Part shown: positions 36,522 through 43,947 of the stretch, one piece after another
How the letters are laid out: each line of letters begins with the position of its first letter
Numbering within the stretch: position 1 is the first letter of the stretch
NCBI GenBank assembly: GCA_963761735.1
Contig: CAVXHQ010000001.1
Span: 434,001-498,000 of the forward strand
Length of the DNA: 64,000 bases
Origin: CAVXHQ01 sp963761735
GTDB lineage: Bacteria; Pseudomonadota; Alphaproteobacteria; Rhodobacterales; Rhodobacteraceae
Direction: 5' to 3'
Notes under the pieces: model-generated
The model's input: the letters and a program-made list of their open reading frames with translations, nothing else
Database searches by the model: none
Told to the model about the DNA's origin: nothing
Position numbers and translations under genes: made by a program

Positions 36522-37229
36522 CTGCCCTGTGAAGGGCTTCATCCGACTGCGCGCGCCACCTGGGGGGATGTCTGCTCGCTCGCGCGCCGGAATGTGAAGA
36601 TCGAGTAGAGTGCCTGTTGAAACCTGCCTCTTGTTTTTGTTTTTAGTAGTCTGGTTGCCGTGGCTCTTGTTGGCCTTGGCTTGTCTGCTCGTCTTCTGGG
36701 ACCTGTATGACGTGGGAATTGCACCCTCGCAATGGGAATTCTTGGGAACGACTGCTTGGACACGGGTTCAGCGGTCATTTGGCGTGTTGACCAAAAATAT
36801 GTTGACCTATCAGGTGGTGTCGCTCACAGCAATGTGAACTACATCTTGTGTTTCGATACACAGTCCACAGGGTTATCCACAATAGGCAGTTTTTTTCTCG
36901 AACCTGTTTCTGGGGTGCCGCCAAGGGTGATTCTGGTCGTCGACCGGAACGAAACCAGCCAATCCCAGCGGTCTGCAGGGCAGAATCGACCCTACCGGGC
37001 CGCCGATTCTTCGGAATCGGTGGTACATTGACATGGTCATGCGGCGCGAACCTGGGAATGACGCTGATCGGGGGCGCGAACCGCCCCGAAACCACGACAG
37101 ATTCCAGACAATCCCAGAACCGTGCGGGAATGACGTCGTCAGAAGGTGCAATGTCCGAAGCGCCGCGGGAATGACCGGTTCAGGACTGACGGAGCGCGCG
37201 GACGGATGTCGTCGACGGCGCCGACGTCT
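36522..37229. other. Long non-coding region between mraZ and mrp
   Basis: About 700 bp without a convincing gene. Visible elements are a strong hairpin near 36547-36590 (GCGCGC arms), an AT-rich patch around 36625-36660, direct repeats TGTTGACC at 36785-36792 and 36800-36807, a perfect DnaA box TTATCCACA at 36873-36881, a UUCG-capped hairpin at 37003-37020 that extends with G-U pairs, and three copies of GGGAATGAC around 37053, 37124 and 37169. Together these could hold the dcw promoter and a structured RNA ending at the 36485 terminator. Confidence 0.6.
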
Positions 37230-38360
37230 CTAGGCGAGGCCATCCGCAACGAGGCCTGCGGCAATCCCGGCATAGGCGCGCGCCATCGGCCCGTCGCCGA
37301 CCGCAACCGGTGTGCCGCCATCGCCCGCCAGGCGTGTGTCCAGATCGATGGGCAGCGCCCCGAGGAACGGCAGCCCCAGAGCGGCAGCCTCGGCCTTGAC
37401 CCCGCCGTGGCCGAACAGATGCGCCTCGTGCCCGCAATCGGGACATATATAGAGTGACATGTTCTCGACCATGCCAAGGACCGGCGTATTGAGAGACCGG
37501 AACATGTCCAGCGCCTTGCGCGCGTCGATCAGCGCCACGTCCTGCGGGGTGCTCACCACGATGGCGCCGGTCAGCTGCGTTTTCTGGCACAGCGTCAGCT
37601 GCACGTCGCCCGTGCCCGGCGGCAGATCGACGACGAGAACGTCGAGCGGGCCGCCGTCCGCCTGATGATGCGTCCAGGCCACCTGCCCCAGCATCTGTTG
37701 CAGCGCGCCCATCAGCATCGGGCCACGCCAGACAACGGCCTTGGCCGGATCGACCATCAGACCTATCGACATGCAGGTGACGCCATGCGCCATCAGCGGG
37801 ATGATGATCTTGCCATCCGGGCTTTTGGGGCGATCCGATATGCCCATCATCCGTGGCAGGCTGGGACCGTAGATATCCGCATCCAGCAGGCCGACGCGCC
37901 GCCCCTGTTTGGCCAGAGCGACCGCAAGGTTCGAGGCGACGGTGGATTTACCCACACCGCCCTTGCCGGACCCGACAGCGATGATCCGCGCCACACCGTC
38001 CACGGGTTGCGGCCCCGTGCGGGCGTTTTCCTGTGCCGTCGGATGGCGGCCGATGGTCAGCGGCGGCGGCTCGCCCTGCCCTGCGGCAGGTGCTGCGGGC
38101 GCGCCTGCCGCCCCCGAATGCGCGGTCAGCACGGCGGTGACGGTCTCGACGCCGTCCATCGCCCGTACCGCCATCTCGGCGCCCTGGCGCAGCGGCTCCA
38201 TCGCGCGGGCGGCCTGCGGGCTGGGCGCCTCGACCACGAAACGCACCGTGCCGTCCGTCACCGTCAGGGCACGGATCATGTCGCGCGAGACAAGGTCGCC
38301 GCCATCTGGCAGGCCGATGCGCGACAGCGTCACAAGGATGGCGTCTTTGGTGAGGGACAT
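37230..38360 (-). CDS. mrp: Mrp/ApbC family Fe-S cluster carrier ATPase
   Basis: A 376-residue P-loop protein thought to bind and deliver [4Fe-4S] clusters. The N-terminal MIP18-like domain (about residues 1-75) is followed by a Pro/Ala linker and the deviant Walker A GSGKGGVGKSTVASNLA, then DADIYGPSLPRMMG. The metal-binding pair is in YICPDCGHE. Start ATG 38360, length normal. It is transcribed toward the non-coding region before mraZ. Confidence 0.94.
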   Translation of the reverse strand: MSLTKDAILVTLSRIGLPDGGDLVSRDMIRALTVTDGTVRFVVEAPSPQAARAMEPLRQGAEMAVRAMDGVETVTAVLTAHSGAAGAPAAPAAGQGEPPPLTIGRHPTAQENARTGPQPVDGVARIIAVGSGKGGVGKSTVASNLAVALAKQGRRVGLLDADIYGPSLPRMMGISDRPKSPDGKIIIPLMAHGVTCMSIGLMVDPAKAVVWRGPMLMGALQQMLGQVAWTHHQADGGPLDVLVVDLPPGTGDVQLTLCQKTQLTGAIVVSTPQDVALIDARKALDMFRSLNTPVLGMVENMSLYICPDCGHEAHLFGHGGVKAEAAALGLPFLGALPIDLDTRLAGDGGTPVAVGDGPMARAYAGIAAGLVADGLA

Positions 38361-38740
38361 GGGGCGGGCTCCTGTGGGCGGTCACCGGTGTGCCTGTCAT
38401 CTGGCCCACCCGGTGCTGCATGGGCGGCAGTTCGCCTGTGCGGACCGCAGTGTCAGCATGTACCTGCGCATTTTGACGTCAAAGCGCAAGGTGCCCTTAC
38501 GCAAAGCGCCCAAGCAGATGACCGGGGCACGAAAAAACGCCTATAAATCGGCCTTTAACCATATGCATATAGTGCATAGCCGCATTGCAGCATCAGACTA
38601 TTGTGCAGGCGCAGCAAACGCCTATCTTCAGTCTCGAAGGCAGCAACCGGCGCCTTTACCGTTGAGGGGCCGAAGGACCTGGTCCCAACTTACCCCACTC
38701 CGGGCGCAGCCGCCCGGATACAATAACAGAAGATGAAGAC
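38361..38740. promoter_or_regulatory. Divergent regulatory region of mrp and the DUF1127/CcsR locus
   Basis: A 380-bp intergenic region. It has an AT-rich segment with the palindrome ATATGCATAT near 38560-38572 and a perfect 8-bp stem-loop TCCGGGCG/CGCCCGGA (38699-38706 and 38711-38718, loop CAGC) just before the DUF1127 ribosome site. The homologous locus in Rhodobacter sphaeroides is driven by the heat-shock sigma factors RpoHI/RpoHII; I could not identify a convincing -35/-10 pair here by eye. Confidence 0.55.
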
Positions 38741-38959
38741 ATGGCATACGCAACAGACACCCGATCCTTTGGCGCCTCCTTTGGCCAGAGCATCCGCAAC
38801 CTGCGCACCTCGCTGACCGAGCGCTGGAGCCGGTACGCGACGTTCCGCACCACCCGCAACGAACTCGACGCGCTGTCGGACCGTGAGCTTGCCGACCTCG
38901 GCATTGCCCGCGGCTCGATCCACGGCATCGCAGAATTCGCGGCCTACGGCGAGAACTGA
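38741..38959 (+). CDS. DUF1127 small protein, CcaF1-like
   Basis: A 72-residue basic protein. The C-terminal half carries the DUF1127 signature (TRNELDALSDRELADLGIARGSI, shown here only as ELDALSDRELADLGI), and the N-terminus is Arg/Ser-rich with an amphipathic helix. In R. sphaeroides the DUF1127 protein encoded in front of the CcsR RNAs (CcaF1) binds RNA and affects their maturation. The ribosome site is AGAAGATGAAG. The stop at 38957-38959 is followed 10 bp later by the first CCUCC-loop hairpin, so a shared transcript is likely. Confidence 0.93.
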   Translation: MAYATDTRSFGASFGQSIRNLRTSLTERWSRYATFRTTRNELDALSDRELADLGIARGSIHGIAEFAAYGEN

Positions 38960-38964
38960 TTTTC

Positions 38965-39434
38965 CCATTCGGCCGGATCGCTCCTCCCCTTGAGATCCAG
39001 CCGGACGGTGCGCCTCCTTCCTCCGGGGACCGGCGCACCCGGCGAAAGCGGCGGCGTCGCCTCCTCCCTGACGCCGCCGCCCGCACCGACACCGGGCCCC
39101 GAGGGGCCCGCCGACACACAACCGGACCGGATCGGTACCGCGTTGAACGAGATTGCACCGGACGCCTCCTCCCTTGTCCGGTGCAAGGCCGACCCGAACA
39201 TCTTCTCCTCCCGAGATTGGTTTGGGCCGGTAAGACTGGGCCCCGTAGGGGCGCGCGTCGGTCCTCCCATCGGCGCCCGTTCGTACCCGGGCAACGGCGG
39301 CACCTCTTCTCCTCCCGAGAGGGTGCCGCCGAACCAGACACGACCCGGCGTTGCGGCATCCTCCCTGCCCCGACGCCGAACTTAATGCCGATTGCGGCGG
39401 TGCCCCTCCTCCCGGGGCGCCGTCGTTTTCGTTT
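38965..39434 (+). ncRNA. Array of nine CCUCC-loop hairpins (CcsR/cuckoo small RNAs)
   Basis: Nine consecutive stem-loops, each exposing a CCUCC/UCCUCCC-type loop: 38970-39003, 39007-39039, 39048-39080, 39153-39186, 39193-39226, 39249-39278, 39295-39331, 39346-39378 and 39395-39425. Several stems are perfect over 11 bp (third and fourth) or 12 bp with G-U pairs (ninth), while arm sequences differ, so only structure and loop are kept. The exact CCTCCTCCC motif occurs in the third, fourth and ninth. Two extra GC hairpins without the motif lie at 39093-39110 and 39240-39252. In R. sphaeroides four such RNAs (CcsR1-4) are processed from the transcript of a DUF1127 gene and act under stress. Here I infer several two-hairpin RNAs; the loops could pair with GGAGG sequences. 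Confidence 0.88.
39395..39434 (+). terminator. Terminator ending the CCUCC hairpin array
   Basis: The last CCUCC-loop hairpin has a 12-bp stem (39395-39406 with 39414-39425, including G-U pairs) and is followed by TTTTCGTTT. It doubles as an intrinsic terminator, about 100 bp before the LysE gene. Confidence 0.8.
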
Positions 39435-39537
39435 ATGGGGTCTTGTGGACGGCAAGATCCGCTTCCACGATCGCACAAATCCCGCGCGCGCGCCAAAAAG
39501 CGATATCTTGTCCGGTGTGGCACCCTATGGTCGCGCC

Positions 39538-40134
39538 ATGACCTATGATCTTCTTTATGGCCTTGCGATCTTTGCCTTCGTGTCGTCGGTGACGCCGGGG
39601 CCGAACAACATCATGCTGATGGCCTCTGGCGCAAATTTCGGGCTGCGGCGGACGGTGCCGCACATGTTCGGCATTTCGCTTGGCCATGCGTTCATGGTGA
39701 CGCTTGTGGGGCTGGGCCTGGGGTCGGTGTTCACCGCCTATCCGACGGCGCGGCTGGCGTTGCAGATCCTCAGTTCGGCCTATCTGCTGTGGCTCGCATG
39801 GAAAGTGGCGACAGCGGCACCGCCGAGGGGCGGCGAGGCGCAGGGACGGCCCTTCACCTTTCTGCAAGCCGCGGCGTTTCAGTGGGTGAACCCGAAGGCG
39901 TGGTACATGGCGATCTATGCGGTCACGAATTTCATGGGCAGTGGCGGCGGGGTCGCGCCGCCGCTTGTCGTCGCGGTCGTCTTTGCCAGCGTGAACCTGC
40001 CGTCGGTGACGATCTGGGCCAGCCTTGGGACACAGGTGCGCCGCTTGCTGACCCGGCCCCGCCTGCTGCGGATGTTCAATGTCGCAATGGCGATTCTACT
40101 GGTGCTGACGCTTGTGCCGGTGTGGACCGGTTAG
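39538..40134 (+). CDS. LysE/RhtB family amino-acid exporter
   Basis: A 198-residue inner-membrane protein with about six TM helices. The family signature TPGPNNIMLM lies near residues 21-30, followed by GHAFM and FQWVNPKAW. The family exports amino acids such as lysine or homoserine; the substrate here is unknown. ATG 39538 begins MTYDLLYGLAIF, the usual N-terminus; the much longer frame upstream passes through the RNA array and is not coding. Confidence 0.93.
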   Translation: MTYDLLYGLAIFAFVSSVTPGPNNIMLMASGANFGLRRTVPHMFGISLGHAFMVTLVGLGLGSVFTAYPTARLALQILSSAYLLWLAWKVATAAPPRGGEAQGRPFTFLQAAAFQWVNPKAWYMAIYAVTNFMGSGGGVAPPLVVAVVFASVNLPSVTIWASLGTQVRRLLTRPRLLRMFNVAMAILLVLTLVPVWTG

Positions 40135-40171
40135 TCTCTGAAATCGCTGACGGCTCCGGACCGGTGCGCCC

Positions 40172-42589
40172 TTAAAACGGCACATCGTCTGTCGCATCGG
40201 CGGCGGTGACATAGCGTGCCACCACCTTTTTATCGCCCGCCTTGTCGAAAGATATGTCGAGCTTGTCGCCCTCGATGCCCGCAATGACACCATAGCCGAA
40301 TTTCTGGTGGAACACCCGGTCGCCCGTGGCGAAGGCGGAAACGGCGGTGAGATCGATGGTGATGTTGCGCGCCTCGGCGGGCTCGCCCATGCCGCGCTGT
40401 TGCGACCGCGATTGCAGGCGGCGCCAGCCCGGCGAGTTGTACACGTCGGCGCGGCTCGCCTTGTCGTGCAGATCCGATCCCATGCCTTCCTGCACCGCCG
40501 GGCTCGCCTGTGCGGCCATGCCCGCGGCACCGTATCCGCCACCGTACAGGCCCGGCGGCGTGAGGACGTCGACATGTTCGGCGGGCAGCTCGTCGATGAA
40601 GCGGGACGGCAGAGCCGATTGCCACTGGCCATAGACGCGCCGGTTGGCGGCGAAGGAAATCGTGCAGATCTTCTCGGCCCGCGTGATGCCGACATAGGCA
40701 AGGCGGCGTTCTTCCTCGAGGCCCTTGAGGCCGCTTTCATCCATCGAGCGTTGCGAGGGGAACAGGCCGTCCTCCCATCCGGGCAGGAAAACGGCTGGAA
40801 ATTCGAGACCCTTGGCAGCGTGCAGCGTCATGATGCTGACCTTCTCGCCCTCCTCGCCGGTCTCGTTGTCCATGATCAGGGCGACGTGTTCCAGAAACCC
40901 CTGAAGGTTCTCGAACTGCTCGAGTGCCTTGACCAGTTCCTTGAGGTTTTCGAGGCGTCCCGGCGCCTCGGGCGTTTTGTCGTTCTGCCAGAACCCGGTG
41001 TAGCCGCTCTCGTCCAGGATCATCTGGGCGAGTTCCATGTGCGTGTCGGCCTCGGCCAGCACCTGGCCGTGCCAACGCCCGAGGCCCTGCACGAGCTGCG
41101 TCAACTCCTTGAGGCCGCGGCCTCCGAGCAGCTTTTGTTCACAAACGATGGCAGCCCCCTGCACGAGGCCCACGCGATGCGCGCGCGCGGTGCGCTGGAT
41201 CGTCTGCACCGCCTTGTCGCCAAGGCCGCGCTTGGGGGTGTTGACGATCCGTTCGAACGCCAGATCGTCGTCGGGCGAGACGGCGAGCCGGAAATAGGCC
41301 ATGGCGTCGCGGATTTCCATCCGCTCGTAAAATCGCGGACCGCCGATGACGCGGTAGGGCAACCCGATGGTGAGAAACCGGTCCTCGAAGGCGCGCATCT
41401 GATGGCTGGCGCGCACCAGAATAGCCATGGAATCCAGCCCGATGGGATCCATGCCCCGGGTGCCGCGCTGGCCCGCCTCGACCTCGTCACCGATCCAGCG
41501 GGCCTCCTCCTCGCCGTCCCAATGGCCGATCAGACGCAGCTTTTCGCCGCCCGATGCATCGGTCCACAGGGTCTTGCCCAGACGGCCCTTGTTGCCCTCG
41601 ATCACGCCTGACGCGGCGGCAAGGATATGCTCGGTCGAGCGGTAGTTCTGTTCGAGACGGACGACATGGGCGCCCGGAAAATCCTTTTCGAACTTCAGGA
41701 TGTTGCCCACCTCGGCCCCGCGCCAGCCGTAGATCGACTGGTCGTCGTCGCCGACACAGCAGATGTTGCGGTGACCGCCCGCCAGCAGGCGCAGCCACAT
41801 GTATTGCGCGACGTTGGTGTCCTGATATTCGTCGACGAGGATATAGCGGAACCAGCGGCGGTACTGATCAAGCACGTCGTCGTGGGTCTGGAATATCGTG
41901 ACCATGTGCAGCAGCAGATCGCCGAAATCGCAGGCGTTCAGATCGCGCAGCCGGGCCTGATAGGCGGCGTACAGCTTTGCTCCCTGCCCGTCGTAGGCGC
42001 TCGCATCCGCCAACGGCACCTTATCGGGCGTGATCGCGCGGTTTTTCCAGCCGTCGATGATACCCGCCAGCATCCGGGCGGGCCAGCGCTTGTCGTCGAT
42101 ATCCTCGGCGACGATCAACTGTTTCATCAGGCGGATCTGGTCGTCGGTATCCAGAATCGTGAAGTTGGATTTCAACCCCGCCAGTTCCGCGTGCCGCCGC
42201 AACAGCTTGACGCAGATCGCATGGAACGTGCCGAGCCACGGCATCCCCTCGACGGCCTGCCCCAGCAGCGCGCCGACGCGGTTCTTCATCTCGCGCGCGG
42301 CCTTGTTGGTGAACGTCACGGCGAGGATTTCATTGGGTCGCGCGGTGCCTGTGACCAGCAGATGCGCGATGCGCGCGGTCAGCGCCTTGGTCTTGCCGGT
42401 GCCGGCCCCCGCCAGCATCAGGACCGGCCCGTCGAGGGCCTCGACGGCGGCGCGCTGTTCGGGGTTCAGCCCCTCCATATAGGGCGTGGCACCCATGCCC
42501 GCCGCCATCGCACGGCGCGACAGCGGGACCGGGGCACCGGCGGCGGCCTCGAAGGCGTCGTCTTCGTTGTAACTGCTCATCATCGTCAT
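40172..42589 (-). CDS. UvrD/PcrA-like DNA helicase
   Basis: An 805-residue superfamily 1A 3'-5' helicase for repair and replication restart. Motifs seen are Q-motif NPEQRAAVEAL, Walker A GAGTGKTKAL, Walker B DEYQDTN, GDDDQSIYGWRGA, EQNYRST and VSIMTLHAAKGLEF. The C-terminus carries the PcrA/UvrD Tudor-like domain (FGYGVIAGIEGDKLDISFD), which binds RNA polymerase in relatives. The start is not certain, since three ATGs fall within the first four codons; 42589 is used. Divergent from the next gene. Confidence 0.93.
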   Translation of the reverse strand: MTMMSSYNEDDAFEAAAGAPVPLSRRAMAAGMGATPYMEGLNPEQRAAVEALDGPVLMLAGAGTGKTKALTARIAHLLVTGTARPNEILAVTFTNKAAREMKNRVGALLGQAVEGMPWLGTFHAICVKLLRRHAELAGLKSNFTILDTDDQIRLMKQLIVAEDIDDKRWPARMLAGIIDGWKNRAITPDKVPLADASAYDGQGAKLYAAYQARLRDLNACDFGDLLLHMVTIFQTHDDVLDQYRRWFRYILVDEYQDTNVAQYMWLRLLAGGHRNICCVGDDDQSIYGWRGAEVGNILKFEKDFPGAHVVRLEQNYRSTEHILAAASGVIEGNKGRLGKTLWTDASGGEKLRLIGHWDGEEEARWIGDEVEAGQRGTRGMDPIGLDSMAILVRASHQMRAFEDRFLTIGLPYRVIGGPRFYERMEIRDAMAYFRLAVSPDDDLAFERIVNTPKRGLGDKAVQTIQRTARAHRVGLVQGAAIVCEQKLLGGRGLKELTQLVQGLGRWHGQVLAEADTHMELAQMILDESGYTGFWQNDKTPEAPGRLENLKELVKALEQFENLQGFLEHVALIMDNETGEEGEKVSIMTLHAAKGLEFPAVFLPGWEDGLFPSQRSMDESGLKGLEEERRLAYVGITRAEKICTISFAANRRVYGQWQSALPSRFIDELPAEHVDVLTPPGLYGGGYGAAGMAAQASPAVQEGMGSDLHDKASRADVYNSPGWRRLQSRSQQRGMGEPAEARNITIDLTAVSAFATGDRVFHQKFGYGVIAGIEGDKLDISFDKAGDKKVVARYVTAADATDDVPF

Positions 42590-42705
42590 CTAGTGCAAAA
42601 CACCTGCCGGATAAAGTATCGTTCCACATTTGTTCCCATGTTGTCCACAGCAATTGCCTCGATCCGCCCTACCGGGTGCCGGGGCGTGCCGCTAAGATCG
42701 TCGTC

Positions 42706-43869
42706 ATGGCCAATCCGACCGACATTTTGCACGCCCGCGCGCCCGCGATCGCCGACCTGCGCCACCGCGCGCGACGGCGGATTCCGCGCTTCGTCTGGGA
42801 ATACCTCGACAGTGCGACGGGCGACGAGGCGACGCCGGCACGCAACCGGGCCGCATTGGACGCCGTGTCGTTCATGCCGTCGATCCTGCACGGCGAAATC
42901 ACGCCGGATCTCACGACGACGTTTCTGGGGCGCACCTATCCGCTGCCCTTCGGGATAGCGCCCGTGGGCATGTCGGGCCTGATCTGGCCGGATGCCGAAC
43001 GCACGCTGGCGCGGCTGGCGGCAAAGACCGGTGTTCCCTATTGCATGTCCTCGGTCGCGACGCGCCTGCCCGAAGAGGTAGGACCGCTGGCGGGCGACAT
43101 GGGCTGGTTTCAGCTCTATCCGCCGCGCGATCCGGGGATCCGAACCGATATGCTGGCCCGCATCCGGACGGCCGGGTTTCACACCCTCGTCGTCACCGTC
43201 GATGTGCCCGCCCCCTCGCGGCGCGAACGGCAGGTGCGGGGCGGGCTGACGCAGCCGCCGCGCCTGACGCCGCGCCTTGCCGCGCAGGTGGCGATGTGCC
43301 CGGCCTGGGCGCGCGGCACCGCCCGGCTGGGGATGCCGCGGATGCGGTTCATCGAGAGCTATGCCGATACCGCCGTCTCGAAACTGTCGCTGCCATCGAA
43401 TGCGCATATCGGCTATCTGATGCGCACCTCGCCGGGATGGGAATACTTGGCGGAACTGCGTGCCGAATGGGACGGGCCGCTGATCGTCAAGGGCGTGCTG
43501 AACGCCGCCGATGCGCCCCGCCTCGCGGAACTCGGCGCCGACGCGTTGTGGGTGTCGAACCATGCAGGGCGCCAGTTCGACGCGGGCCCCGCGACAGCGC
43601 AGGTGCTGCCCGGCATCCGTGCCGCGACGGACCTGCCGCTGATCGCCGACAGCGGCGTGCAAAGCGGCCTCGACATCTTGCGGATGCGCGCTCTGGGGGC
43701 GGATTTCGTGATGCTGGGGCGGGCGTTCCACTATGGTCTCGGCGCCTTCGGCGCGCCCGGGGCCGCCCATGCCGCAGACATTCTGACGCAACAGATGCGT
43801 GCCGACATGCAGCAGCTCGGCCTGCCGGACCTGGGCGATGTGGCGGACCGGCGCTACCTTCAGGGCTGA
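42706..43869 (+). CDS. FMN-dependent alpha-hydroxy-acid dehydrogenase (LldD-like)
   Basis: A 387-residue TIM-barrel flavoenzyme oxidising an L-2-hydroxy acid such as lactate or glycolate. The active-site His and Arg are in SNHAGRQFD, FMN contacts in GIAPVGMSGL and LGADFVMLGRAF. ATG 42706 gives the normal N-terminus with FVWEYLDSATGDE; the frame extends 10 codons upstream without a ribosome site. If the substrate is lactate, its product pyruvate would feed the pyruvate carboxylase encoded 78 bp downstream. The precise substrate cannot be told from sequence. Confidence 0.88.
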   Translation: MANPTDILHARAPAIADLRHRARRRIPRFVWEYLDSATGDEATPARNRAALDAVSFMPSILHGEITPDLTTTFLGRTYPLPFGIAPVGMSGLIWPDAERTLARLAAKTGVPYCMSSVATRLPEEVGPLAGDMGWFQLYPPRDPGIRTDMLARIRTAGFHTLVVTVDVPAPSRRERQVRGGLTQPPRLTPRLAAQVAMCPAWARGTARLGMPRMRFIESYADTAVSKLSLPSNAHIGYLMRTSPGWEYLAELRAEWDGPLIVKGVLNAADAPRLAELGADALWVSNHAGRQFDAGPATAQVLPGIRAATDLPLIADSGVQSGLDILRMRALGADFVMLGRAFHYGLGAFGAPGAAHAADILTQQMRADMQQLGLPDLGDVADRRYLQG

Positions 43870-43947
43870 CGCGCGGGCCGTAAAACCCTGTTGTTCCTGC
43901 GCGAAATTGACCCTAGCATTGCTGCACCTGCATCATGGAGTTTTCGG

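Noticed and set aside
36873..36881. Chromosomal origin of replication
   Set aside because: Only one perfect DnaA box is visible, and no dnaA, hemE or par genes are nearby.
36522..37229. RNase P RNA, tmRNA or 6S RNA upstream of mraZ
   Set aside because: I looked for the conserved RNase P core (GAGGAAAGTCCGGGC type) and a tmRNA tag frame on both strands and saw neither; no clear 6S secondary structure was found by eye.
38944..39476. Overlapping minus- and plus-strand open frames in the hairpin array
   Set aside because: They are Pro/Arg/Ser-rich with no start sites, and the paired arms with fixed loops are better explained as structured RNA.
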